Assembly (NCBI RefSeq): GCF_921293095.1
Contig: NC_060257.1
Span: 59,246,968-59,310,967, forward strand
DNA from: Ischnura elegans
Lineage: Eukaryota; Arthropoda; Insecta; Odonata; Coenagrionidae
Reading direction: 5' to 3'
Length of the DNA stretch: 64,000 nt
Shown here: positions 54,616-64,000 of the stretch, piece after piece
How the letters are laid out: every line of letters begins with the position of its first letter
Numbering within the stretch: the first letter of the stretch is position 1
Made by a program: the position numbers and the translations under genes
The notes under the pieces: generated by a model
The model's input: the letters and a program-made list of their open reading frames with translations, nothing else
The model's database searches: none
What the model was told of the DNA's origin: nothing

Positions 54616-54725
54616 GAGCAGTGCAGGAGAGCAAGACAGCCCCTGAAAAGGATGTGGAGGTTGCCATCCAAAGCTGGCTAAGGCACGCCAAGGAGAGGTT
54701 ACAGGGGAAGAAGAAAGTTAAATAA
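54616..54725 (+). CDS. Exon c of the SWLxHAK gene (repeat 2, C terminus)
   Basis: The frame reads ESKTAPEKDVEVAIQSWLRH then AKERLQGKKKVK and a TAA at 54723-54725; AATAAA follows at 54767-54772. It repeats the exon b motif (VEV..SWL.HAK.R) and ends in a Lys-rich tail that could be a nuclear localisation signal. The acceptor is TTATTACAG (54615) or a CAG at 54626; the phase-0 fit favours the latter. I do not recognise the family. Exon duplication explains the repeat. Confidence 0.6.
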
Positions 54726-55043
54726 ATCGTATGTAGTTTCTGGCATTGTACTGTTTTAAGAAGCCAAATAAATATTGTGCATGAAATTGATGCCTTATTT
54801 ATTTAAATTCTTGTCTGGACCTATTATTTATTAGTATCGAACAAAATGCAATCCTAACCTAAACGTGTCCTGAAGGTGTCCAGAGCGGACAATTTCAGGT
54901 CGTCCATAGGCCACCTTTTTTACTGACATGCGGACTTGCAGCGGACATCATTTTGTATGAATTCGGCTGTCCGTAGGATGTCCATAGGCCACTTGGCGGA
55001 CAATCACCGGATGTCCGAAAGGTGTCCGTGTGCTGTGTGGGTA

Positions 55044-55068
55044 TACTGTCTTAAAAGGGGAAATCCTA
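55044..55068. repeat. Right half of the 50-bp palindrome
   Basis: Exact reverse complement of 50509-50533 (TACTGTCTTAAAAGGGG to ATCCTA). Confidence 0.9.
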
Positions 55069-56219
55069 TTATATTGATGACAATGATAGCAAAAAAACAA
55101 TTTTTTGAAACTAAAGAGAGATTATCTAAGCAATCATAGTTATTACATCCAATGGGCCTAAGTTCACGAGATAAATGTTTATTATAAGCCTGTTTATTCC
55201 TCCAGGGTATTCTAGATTTCCAAAACCTGACTGAAATCAGTCTTTTGCTATTGACTTTATGACTTGCCTAATTGGCTTGAGGTAGTGCCACATTTAAATT
55301 GTAAGCTACCATAGCGAGAGCAAGGCAACTGGTTACTGTCTGGCATTACAGTGATGCAGCATCCAAATGCCAACGCCGGCAACCCAATCTATGAGTACAG
55401 CAGCACAATGAAACCTGGAGGGTCTTGCCATATCACCCTAGGTGAATGCATGTGACTGCTATGATGCCTATCAGCATTCACACTTTGTGCTACTTCCCAC
55501 GAAGCACACAAAAATTTATAATGCATAAAAATTGTATAAATAGATTTGTATAAATTGTAAATAAGATTCCGTTGATTTTCGTATTTGACACCACATAAGA
55601 TGCACTAACACATAAGACGCATACTCATTTCATGATGGCACACACAAGGAAATAAGTCTGAACAAGTGTGCAGTACTTAAACAACTTGAGTTAGTTAATG
55701 TTTTGGATCAAATACGATCATTTAAAAGGAAGCGAGATATCCAACAAGCTTGATTGTATTTTTATGATCTTGTTTGATATCTCTCTCCCAACTCCTTCAA
55801 TACCGCAGAATCGAGCGAAACAATAGTAATATATAATGCAATAAATAAACTATAATTAATGTCACATAATAGCAATGAGGTAATAATAACAATGAAAACT
55901 ACAACATTCTTCTATTGAATACAATAAATAAATATTATAAGTATAATGGAGTCAGTATTGGACATGAACACAGAGGTTGAACCTCTACATATTAGATGCA
56001 TGTGATTTTTTGAGCTATTATTTTGGAAAAAAAGTGCACATTATATGCCGTCAAATATGGTATGTACATACATAATATGTTTGGGAAAGACTTTTTCTAC
56101 CAAGAACCAATGCATACAGAATAACAGAACGGATTCTAATATGCAAGAAGTGTGGGTACTATACTAAAATTGCCATCACGAAAAATATATAAGATGCTGA
56201 AATGAGAATGGCCACTTAC
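55069..56219 (-). other. Last intron of the ced-6 gene, 5' part
   Basis: AT-rich intron DNA without coding content. The donor AAG|GTAAGT lies at 56219-56214. Confidence 0.6.
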
Positions 56220-56347
56220 CTTCATTTCCAGTATCTTCCTGTCCAGTAAACCAATAGCATTCTCCAAGTCCTGCGTGGATGCTTCATTGGTACTGCTTAG
56301 GCCACCAAAATCTCCCATTCCAAATGGATCAATGATCTGACTGCTCC
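56220..56347 (-). CDS. ced-6: ced-6/GULP1 penultimate exon in the window
   Basis: Phase 1 to 0, 128 bp, with acceptor TGTCTCTTGCAG and donor AAG|GTAAGT. It reads GSSQIIDPFGMGDFGGLSST, then DLENAIGLLDRKILEMK. The DPF motif is an AP-2/clathrin-adaptor binding signal, and the LL.RKILEMK helix leads into the conserved C terminus encoded at 50311-50385. It matches the DPF...L.EM region at the end of GULP1. Confidence 0.85.
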
Positions 56348-58049
56348 CTGCAAGAGACATTCATAATATTCTTAAAAGGAGTTAATATGTAATATTTGGG
56401 ATAAACTGTGCATTATTAAACAGAACTGCTTTACTACAAAATGTGTGTATGTATTTGTTGGTACAGTTGATTCCATCTAATGGGTCCACCGGTTACTTGG
56501 GGCATGTCTCTGTCGATCTGATAAGCCGGTTGAACCGTGGGAAAACAGTGTCGGTTGCTGTCGGTGTTTCGTTTTGAGTCATTTCGATACCTTTAGCCTC
56601 GCACCATAGATATCAACATCTCACATTTTTTCTCAGGGGTTTCTGATTATTATTGAAGATAAATACGAAGGACTCGAGGTTACAATTCACCATAATAAAT
56701 TTGAAACAGACTAATTATTTCACCCATCATTTGTTTAGACAATGCGTGCTCGAGTGAAATCCGTCGTTGGGGCAGCAATAGATGCTCTTTATTAGCCGAA
56801 AAGATCTATATTTCCGTAATTATTAATAGTAATCGCAGGTAAGAAGACGGTACCACGTCGACATGGAAAACACGTCGATGACATCGACGTCGAAAACATG
56901 TCGATGACGTCGACGTCGAAAACACATCGATTTTCGGACCATATAGGCATCGATCGATGTGTTGCCATCGACGTTTTATCGATGACTACTTCGACGTCGA
57001 ATCGACGGCGATTCAATAACTCATTTCTCACTGGGTAAGTAGAGTGACAAAAGGGGGCACTCTATACGCTTGGATCGTGGCTAGTGTTTCAACCTAGCCG
57101 GTGTTCAAGTATTTTAATCCTGTGTGTAATTTCAAATGTAAAATGTATTGTGTGTTCATGTATGTTTTCATTATCATGTTATTTGTCAAATTTTTTCACC
57201 AAAAAAATATATAACCGTATTCACCCGTGGAAACCGCGCACCTTATATCCGGGAAGGCTGGTGAATAAAAGGGGGTGCGTGGCTTAAACCAATCCTCCAA
57301 ATTTTAAGGTAAGTCGCATACCAATTTCCCTCAAATCTTTTGGTTTATTTCTTCAGCGTTCAGCACTGAACGTGGAAACCTTTGCAGGAATTACATTTCT
57401 AACAATATTTAACCTTATTAATCACGGTAACATAAATTTATCGATTTAGCAATTTTTAAATCTAGCATATTCAAATGAACAGATTCAATGAGCCAAAGGT
57501 GTTGATTTAAACCAATACATTTTTATGTTTGTTTATTAGTCATACATATAGAATTTCTCCATGAATTTGGTTCATTGTTTTAGTGTTCACTTTTTTCAGA
57601 ACAGTGTAATTTTAATTTCATGCACAATTTGAATGTAGGCCCCACTTAACCTTGAGACCCTAGGCTGAAGCAGTGATGGTCCTTGGGGTGGGCCCAGGCA
57701 CAACCAAACAAGACTAACAAATTTCAGAATCGTAGTCCAAAGTTAAACTTTATTATATAAAATTTAAATAAATTGAATACAGTTATAGGCGTACGGAAAA
57801 TCTCGGTAATTTGGTACTCTTGCACTCTGGTAATTTGCTAAACAATTTTGTATTGTCCACATTAACTCTGTAAAATAAAACACACACAATCAAAGTGGAT
57901 ATGATGATGATGTACGCCCACCCTTGGCCCACCCATATGACACATGCTACAGCTGATGCCTAGCCAGCCTATAGGAAAATGCAGCCCTTTTCGTTTTACA
58001 AGAGGAATGTCTACTGTACAAAAATTATGCAGTAAGAATATATCCATAC
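56348..58049 (-). other. ced-6 intron with a TE fragment
   Basis: 56579-57035 is a partial relative of the TCGACGTCGA element at 47244-48465, including its right terminal repeat (TTTCTCACTGGG). An AT-rich stretch and a short GGTGCGTGG-type repeat follow. No exon. Confidence 0.6.
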
Positions 58050-58184
58050 CTTTAAATGCAGGACCATTGGCAACCTTTGATGGAGGGTTGAATGGCTCCG
58101 AACCAAACAAATCTGTGGTGTTGGTACTGGACGTTGTGCTCCCAGGGGCAGACCGCCTGGATGCTGGCTTTGGTGGTGGGGCCA
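58050..58184 (-). CDS. ced-6: ced-6/GULP1 exon with DLFGSEPF motif
   Basis: 135 bp, phase 1 to 1, acceptor TTGTCTCCACAG, donor AAAG|GTATGG. It reads APPPKPASRRSAPGSTTSST, then NTTDLFGSEPFNPPSKVANG and PAFK. DLFG-[SA]-EPF-x-P is a diagnostic match to the GULP1/Ced-6 C-terminal region, and PPPKP is a likely SH3 ligand. This is the strongest evidence for the gene assignment. Confidence 0.87.
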
Positions 58185-58466
58185 CTGTGGAGACAAAGGG
58201 ACAATAATACTTAATTCAGACATTCTCCATCACCAAAATGTTGGTGTATTCCAACTACATTTCCCATTTGGAAAATAATCAACTACAAAAACATAGTAAG
58301 CACTGGTTTAAGTATACCAGGACTAGCCACGAACACCTCTATGTATTCTAAGTCCGGGCCTGGCTCTCCGCATTGTGCGCATGATTTGGGCTGCTTGTTG
58401 CATCATATGCTCAGCAGTCCGCACCACCTTGTACTGTATAGTCCTCAAATTTCCAGTCGAGAATGA

Positions 58467-58620
58467 TGCCTTGGTAGCTTAACTGGCTAAAGCACTCTAC
58501 TGAAAATCTGGGGATCTGGGTTCGAATCCTGGTCAAGGCAAATGATATTTCCTCTCTGGATTTTGTGTGTATGTTAACCACAAAAAATTCCGCTTAGGCT
58601 GGCCAAAATAAAAGGCAAAG
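58467..58620 (+). repeat. tRNA-derived SINE (head is 74-nt tRNA-like)
   Basis: 58467-58540 has a 7-bp acceptor stem (TGCCTTG/CAAGGCA), box A TAGCTTAACTGG and box B GGTTCGAATCC at tRNA spacing. The anticodon arm is poor, with a Phe-like loop CTGAAAA, so this is not a functional tRNA gene. The following A-rich tail (AAATGATATTTCC...) is shared with the fragment at 36130, as expected for a SINE family. Confidence 0.65.
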
Positions 58621-59539
58621 AAAAATTGGGTTCAAGCAGATTTCACTCAATCTCACTTCGGGGCAAGCCTCTCTTTTGGGTCCTGGCAAGTATCACATAA
58701 TTTTTTCCGCAAGAAACAGCATAAAATGTGATTCTAGACTACAATATTAGTAATCTTACATACTAGTCTTGACTAATGTTAAATAAAATAATTAAACAAT
58801 AGTTTTAATAAATCCAATGCAATGAAGCATAGATTAACGTATTTACACTGAAAGTACCCATTTTGAACAATCTCATGTGGGATTAAAAGGAAGGGGTACT
58901 GCCAAACCTCACAACATTTCACTTAGGAGGGTAGAGGGGTGGTCCAAAAATCGCCAAAATCACCTCACGTAATTAATTGAGGTCCCCATATGTATGTAAC
59001 CAAGGGTCCAACAAAAGAGAACCTAAAAAGCATAAGCGGCTAAAAAAAAGACTTACTGAAATAGTTCTTAAATACATTAATGAGAAAAATGTATTATGTA
59101 CCTTCAACATAGGCATCATCCTTATCTCTAAGTGAAATTGCATATAATAGTGATTTTTTTCTTTTGCTCAGTGCAGTTTAGCCAGAAGCAGTTTGGAATC
59201 ACCACAAACCACTGAAATTCCATGCTGTAGCCGAGCGATTAATACAAATGGTTACTGTCAAGAATAGCAGCTCATACTGCTTCTGAAGGTCTAAGTATTG
59301 CATAAGAATGCACTGTCATTGAATAAGGAGCTATCCTAAAAAATTAAGCAATCTAGCTTATTACAAAGTAATAAAAATTTAAGTTGCAATAGTTTGCCCA
59401 GAAGGACAAACATATAAACAAGAAAGTGAGTTATTATTATTATTAGTATCATTAAATTGTCACTAAAAGGCCATTGGCCTGGTAGTAACAAGAACGTACA
59501 ATGCAAAAAAATTGGAAACATCATAAGAAACCATTGGTC

Positions 59540-59860
59540 CCTACTTCTTCAATCGCTTTTTAAAAACAAATTTTTCACCAAGGGCTCAAATAGTTTTGTT
59601 GATAGGTGGTTCCAGTCCCTTATGGCCCTATTCAAGAAGGAGAACTGCTTTGCATATGTCCTTTGTGATCGGCACTTTGTCTTGAACATGTGATCATTTT
59701 TTCCAACTAAGCTGGGTTTTGTAATGTCCTGACCAAACTCCTTCCATGCTTTTTCCCCACTCATTATTTTAAACATGCCACATAGCCTACTCCTTTTCCT
59801 CCTCTCCTACAAACTCTCCCACCTCAGAACTCTGAGCATTTCCGAAATGCTCTGAATAAA
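59540..59860 (-). pseudogene. LINE (CR1/L2-like) C-terminal fragment
   Basis: The minus-strand frame reads KNDHMFKTKCRSQRTYAKQF, then SFLNRAIRDWNHLSTKL. The Y..SF..R.IRDWN.L motif ends many CR1/L2-type ORF2 proteins. It lies in an intron of the ced-6 gene, same strand. Confidence 0.6.
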
Positions 59861-59921
59861 ATGTCGTAAAAATAAAATCATTCCCTATTTTAAGCAGTAA
59901 AGACAGCATAAGCAAGCTTAC

Positions 59922-60109
59922 AGAGTGGAGCAGGCTGGTTGAAGTTTCCATTTGTGGTTGGCGCTGGAATTGGTGGAGGTGTAGTTACAGTGTTGCTTTC
60001 GAATGCCCGTGGATTGAACTCTTCTTCGAGGAGGAGGCCTTGCAGCCGGGTGCCGACGTATGGCGCTGGAGGCTCAATGATTGGACTAATGGCTGTGAGA
60101 AGGTCCGTA
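59922..60109 (-). CDS. ced-6: ced-6/GULP1 exon, Pro-rich linker
   Basis: 188 bp, phase 2 to 1, acceptor CTTTTTCTTTTCAG, donor CT|GTAAGC. It reads TDLLTAISPIIEPPAPYVGT, then LQGLLLEEEFNPRAFESN and TTPPPIPAPTTNGNFNQPAP. It is a low-complexity linker between the middle of the protein and the DLFG motif; PPPIPAP is a likely SH3 or WW ligand. FNPRAF near its middle resembles an NPF-type endocytic motif but is not canonical. Confidence 0.8.
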
Positions 60110-62232
60110 CTGAAAAGAAAAAGAAGAAATTCACATTTCAATTATAGACAAAGGGAAATTGAGTAGACATCGACAGTGGAAATCAACCCTCTTGGTGCTA
60201 TCCTTATTCCTAGGGTACCGACGAGAAATGTGGAGGTTATTTTAATAAAATGTAGCAACTAGGAAAAAAACAATACGTACAAAGCTATTTTATTATACAT
60301 CCATACGCAGTTTTTTTTTTAAATTGATGAGGTTAAACTGGCTAATATTGACAAAATTTTTTATGTTTACTGAAATAAGGTATAGCATATTAAATAATGG
60401 GCTATGTAAGAGTTGATGTATCGGCCTGCCGCACTTTTCGCCCGAGCAGCGAAAGACAATATATTGCCCCACCACACTAAAAGGGTTGAGGATTTGAAGC
60501 CAAACTTTATAAAATTGAAGTTATAAAAATGTAATCGCCAGAAAACAAGTACATTCATAAAATACATTATAAATATTTTAATTTGATACCTAGGAGAAGA
60601 AAATACAGAGCTGTGCGAGTCTCAATCATATCTAACAATGATAACTGAACCTGAGAAAGGGCATGCACGGTTAATGACACCCCATAGTTCTTCTTTAACC
60701 CATCATGGTATCTACAGGTTTGTTAGTTCTTAAACCTTCAAGTCTCATAAAGTTTGACAAAATACTGCCAGTATCCCGTAAAATTTTCATTCTGCTTCGG
60801 GATCAGAATGAGTTAAAGTGTCCTGAGGTGTCACCTACACCCCATGCACCCTTCCATGTTCCTCTTCCGAGCCATAGGAATTCCCCTGAGCTTTTCCCTT
60901 TCATGAGAACTAATTTCTTTTTTCTCTTTTAGCACGTATAAAATTATATTCAGCATGTTTAATAAGATATTTCACACCTTGAAACCCAAAGTTGTAAAGT
61001 TAACATCAAATATGTTGCCGAATGTCAAATACTGTTCACAGAAAACTTCAGTTGAATACATTTCTCCCATTACCAATTTTATGGTAATAGTGTAAAATTA
61101 AATATTTAGCATCACTCTGATTCGGTGGACCTATTCAATAAAGTACACAACATTACTATCATTCCAAGTAAAGAGAAAAAAAATATTTTCTCTGCATTGT
61201 CGATGACACCCCACATGCCTACTAACACTACGTTTCGCTGCTTGCCCTCTCCTAGGTAAATTTGATGGGAATTATCTTACTGATGATTACAACTACTCAA
61301 ATGGATAGAATAGCAACACATAAAACTATTTCAGCATTAAAAATGACATTATTTCCAAGATTACTTTGATTTTTTCCATAAATACGTGACTTTATTGACA
61401 TAACTTTTGAAACTGCATAGAAGTACACAAATTTCAACAGTAGTTCAAGGTAATATCCAATCATCCTTATATCACTGAGGAAACAAGGGATTAAACAATT
61501 TTTTTAAATATTTACGAAAAGATGAAGCAAAGTGTTTGTTTAGAAAATGTATGTTCCTCACGTGGGGAACACACATAAAGAATATTTGCGGCATAGCCCT
61601 AAAGAAATTAGGATTCGTCAAGCGTATTGTGGGAAGATTTTCGGATGAGAAAGTGAAAGAAAGGTGCTGTTTCGCTCTCGTCCGACCACACCTTGAATAT
61701 GCAGCGAGCGTATGGGATCCGGTGCAGAAAGACTTAATCCGCGAACTGAATAAAATACAAAGGAAGGCTGCGCGTTTCGTCAAAAACTGCTATGGGTGTA
61801 CAGACAGTGTCACCCAGATGTTAAGCGAATTAGGCTGGGAGCCGTTGGAGACTCGGAGGCTGCGCGCTAGGGTTAGATTGCTTGAACAATTGAGAATGGA
61901 TATCTTTAAGAAAGACACAGAGAACATATTATTAGAGCCACACTATATCTCCAGGTCTGATAGAAGCGATAAATTAAGAGAGATGTTTTGCCGAACGGAT
62001 AGATATGGGAATTCGTTTTTCCCCTGAACCATAAAGGACTTTAATAAACGCTAGTCCCAACCTCGTTAGAGCACTTCTTTTTTTTATAGTTGTAAACGGC
62101 TGGTGTCCTAACACCCCCTGCCACACGCCTTTTAGGCAGCTCGTGGGGTATTATGTAGATGTAGATGTAGAACTGCTGTCGATCTGGCTTAAAATGAACT
62201 AAATCCAAGAGTTGAACTACACAATATCTTAC
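60110..62232 (-). other. ced-6 intron containing a LINE fragment
   Basis: No exon. A CR1/L2-like 3' end occupies 61470-62175 on the plus strand. The rest is AT-rich. Confidence 0.6.
61470..62175 (+). mobile_element. CR1/L2-like LINE 3' end
   Basis: The frame 61536-62024 reads SDEKVKERCCFALVRPHLEY, AASVWDPVQKDLIRELNKIQ, RKAARFVKNCYGCTDSV, then MLSELGWEPLETRR and a final GNSFFP before a stop. These are the post-RT motifs (LVRPHLEYA.SVWDP, IQR.AARFV, LGW.PL..RR) of CR1/L2-type ORF2. A 3' tail of GATGTA repeats at 62153-62168 marks the element's end. It is 5'-truncated, the usual form of such insertions, and lies antisense in the ced-6 intron. Confidence 0.8.
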
Positions 62233-62591
62233 TTGAACGGGTCATTTGCTCCAAATCCAGTTTCAAATGATCTCGGTGGCACTGGTGGGGGACCTCCAAC
62301 ACCATTCGTGGACACGTTTATTAAATGGTTGCCATTGGTGCCGTTGGAGTGGTTCAGCCCATTGCTGCTGTTGCTGCTCTTGCTGCTGTTGTTGTTGACT
62401 ATGTTGTCAGGTGAGGACGGGAATGAAGACGAAGATGATGAAGACGTTGACGACGTGGACGAATTTGATGAGCTGATAAGTTCTCCCATGCTGCCGTTAC
62501 GTCCATTGCCACTGACTTCTGATTCAACATTTACGTTGACCACCAAAAGATCAGATATGTTGTTACGCTGCAGATAATCATCCACCTCACT
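62233..62591 (-). CDS. ced-6: ced-6/GULP1 large exon (Ser/Asn-rich)
   Basis: 359 bp, phase 0 to 2, acceptor TGAATTTTCAG, donor CAA|GTAAGA. It opens SEVDDYLQRNNISDLLVVNV, then a Ser/Asn-rich stretch (residues ~35-85), then GGPPPVPPRSFETGFGANDPF. PPPVPPRS is a class SH3 ligand also present in GULP1 (PPPVPSRS), and DPF is an AP-2 ligand. Ced-6/GULP1 links phagocytic receptors such as CED-1/Draper to clathrin and engulfment signalling in the cytoplasm. The N-terminal PTB domain and coiled coil are encoded upstream, beyond position 64000. All four joins in the window keep the frame, so this is one gene, partial at its 5' side. Confidence 0.85.
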
Positions 62592-64000
62592 CTGAAAATT
62601 CAAGAAAGAGAATGCTCATTAGCCTTTCTTGGTCCAAGGCCCTTCAAATTTGACTAGCCCATTGAGGAAATTTGAGCAAAACAATAAATAAAGGTACCTG
62701 AAGCCGTAAAAAAGAAGAACTAGGTCAAAATGGTTCAAAATAAATCTTTAGATGGAAGTCTATGATCAGAATGTAAAAACAAACAAAAATTTGAGACTGG
62801 ACCACTACCACTGGAGGCAGAAATACATACTTTCATGTGAGAGGACCAAAATGTTCTATCAAGAAAGATCAATTAAGATTACACCAATATGAGCAAAAAG
62901 TGCAATTGGTATGGCAAGGCACATAAAATGCATCATGCGATGAAAATTGAAAAATAAATTTAAAAACACTTTATATAATTGCAGTGCCAAATTCATATTT
63001 GATCGATAAAAATCATTTTCGTACTAAATAAATTGCCATTTGTTTGCTTTGAATCATGGAAAATAGACCTAATTACGATAAAATAGGGAACCTGGTGGTT
63101 TAGGCAAACTTAATTTTAATTCCATCAGGGTAGATTTACAAAAAAAAATTGAGGTGTCATTTTTATGTACATTAACATGCTTTTTTATTTAAATATATGG
63201 TACTTATGGTTCAACTATAAATTTTACCTTGATTTTTTTACTCTACAGTATATAGGTATGCTGCATAATATGTAATTTGGATGGCACTATGAGGGTTAAT
63301 GGTGTCATAAACTTTACTATGAAAGGTTGAGACTGGTGATTTTTCACTGCAAATGGCTCGAGAAGGCGGCAACAGATGAAAAAATTGAAAAATATTGGTC
63401 TCATTTTTCAAACAATTATCACAATAAACAAAAAAAATTGGTACATCAGAAAGTCATGTAAAATGACAAAGGGGGTAAAATGACAAACTCTGTTTTTATC
63501 TTACACATTCTTAGACAGCAGCACGAGTCCTAGCTCTTCCTGGAACTCAGGCGATTAGCAATTTCTTTCCTACAATTCTATTTTTTGCAGTTCTCTCAGA
63601 GAAAGGAATAAATCGATTCTGGTAAATTATTTTTACTTTTTCCTCAAATAGTCTAAGAATACAATTTGTCATTTAAAAAACCATACCTACAGTAGGTTTT
63701 CAAGATAAGCAAGCGCAGTGATAAATAACTTCTAAACCAAAATGGCACTGTGTAGTAAGATGAGATGAGGTTGCGATGACGAGATCCTGCATGTTCTGGC
63801 AGGAGCAATAGTGTAGCAAAAGATATCATGGAAATGTGAACTGTGTGTGCAATGTGTATTGCCTAGTTACCAATGCTCTTCTAAATTTTTGTCACTGAAA
63901 CGTTTAAGCACAAAAAGATAAAGAAATGGCCAATCTTAACACGTTGCGTACCAGGGTATTTAAATTCCTAGGAACGCCGATTCTGGAAATATGAGCCTAT
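62592..64000 (-). other. ced-6 upstream intron (partial)
   Basis: No PTB-type exon or other coding sequence is visible; AT-rich throughout. Confidence 0.55.

Larger units (their letters stand above)
50534..55041 (+). mobile_element. 4.5-kb CCCACACAGCAC TIR element carrying a spliced gene
   Basis: Ends CCCACACAGCACA and, inverted, CCCACACAGCACACGG, flanked by TA (50532-50533, 55042-55043). It belongs to the same end type as the 46924 element (CCCACRYAGCAG). About 170 bp at each end are full of GGACGTCC/GGATGTCC-type motifs; the left end has GGACGTCCG at about 50558 and GGACGTCC at about 50679. Inside lie three AT-rich ~135-bp units (51040-51370, each with TTTAGCAAC) and the spliced gene at 51840-54725. 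No transposase core is recognisable. It lies in the last intron of the ced-6 gene in the opposite orientation. Confidence 0.75.
58185..59921 (-). other. ced-6 intron with SINE and LINE fragments
   Basis: Holds the tRNA-like unit at 58467-58540 (plus strand) and an antisense LINE tail at about 59549-59776. No exon. Confidence 0.6.

Noticed and set aside
57944-58207. 87-codon plus-strand ORF
   Set aside because: Antisense shadow of the ced-6 exon at 58050-58184.
58467-58540. Functional tRNA gene
   Set aside because: Acceptor and T arms are fine, but the anticodon stem mispairs and a SINE-type tail follows, with a related fragment at 36130.
59939-60166. 75-codon plus-strand ORF
   Set aside because: Antisense shadow of the ced-6 exon at 59922-60109.
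62212-62577. 121-codon plus-strand ORF with Leu run and acidic stretch
   Set aside because: Antisense of the Ser/Asn-rich ced-6 exon; the splice sites and homology are on the minus strand.
50311-62591. Assignment of the minus-strand gene to Disabled (Dab) rather than ced-6
   Set aside because: DPF and SH3 motifs fit both, but DLFG-S-EPF-x-P and the EMxxGF...DPL ending match Ced-6/GULP1 specifically.

Overview
This is a nuclear genomic window from an animal, almost certainly an arthropod and probably an insect. The host genes have GT-AG introns, long AT-rich intergenic DNA surrounds them, and transposons are dense. The TEs include Polinton-like integrase, Merlin, MULE, pogo/Tigger, hAT-like, piggyBac-like and Harbinger-like elements, Penelope-like and CR1/L2-like reverse transcriptase, and a gypsy-like LTR fragment. 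No prokaryotic operons, rRNA or CRISPR array are visible.

Left third (1-24.4 kb): a host-like Myb/SANT (trihelix) gene occupies 549-1400, with a frameshift at an 18-A run. It runs into a composite mobile or viral cassette that is present twice in direct orientation (about 1405-8580 and 19978-24310). Each cassette holds a zeste/NAIF1-like Myb exon, a CRE-containing 59-bp repeat pair, a TATA promoter, a LINE 3' end in antisense, small Cys-rich and Pro-rich ORFs, a small gene with a 5' intron, and a DD35E integrase on the minus strand. The two copies have decayed differently: copy 1 carries a six-fold in-frame 174-bp amplification and about 2.2 kb of extra DNA. Between the cassettes lie three related ~100-residue single-exon ORFs (8970, 12366, 15993), a broken ~240-residue gene, and relics of Merlin, SGNH-hydrolase (LINE ORF1-like), MULE and Penelope-like elements. 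Two promoters here carry perfect three-unit heat-shock elements.

Middle (24.4-50 kb): mostly non-coding. A gypsy-like LTR fragment, LINE relics and TA- or TTA-flanked DNA transposons are present, together with a deeply nested stack at 37.5-41.3 kb in which four elements sit inside one hAT-like element and a piggyBac-like MITE sits inside one of those four. One convincing but unassigned minus-strand exon lies at 35414-35552.

Right end (50.3-62.6 kb): five consecutive coding exons on the minus strand, phase-consistent throughout, form the 3' half of a ced-6/GULP1 engulfment-adaptor gene; the PTB-domain exons would lie beyond position 64000. Its 5.8-kb last intron holds a 4.5-kb TIR element that sits exactly at the centre of a 50-bp perfect palindrome. 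That element carries its own small spliced gene on the plus strand, with a repeated SWLxHAKxR motif.
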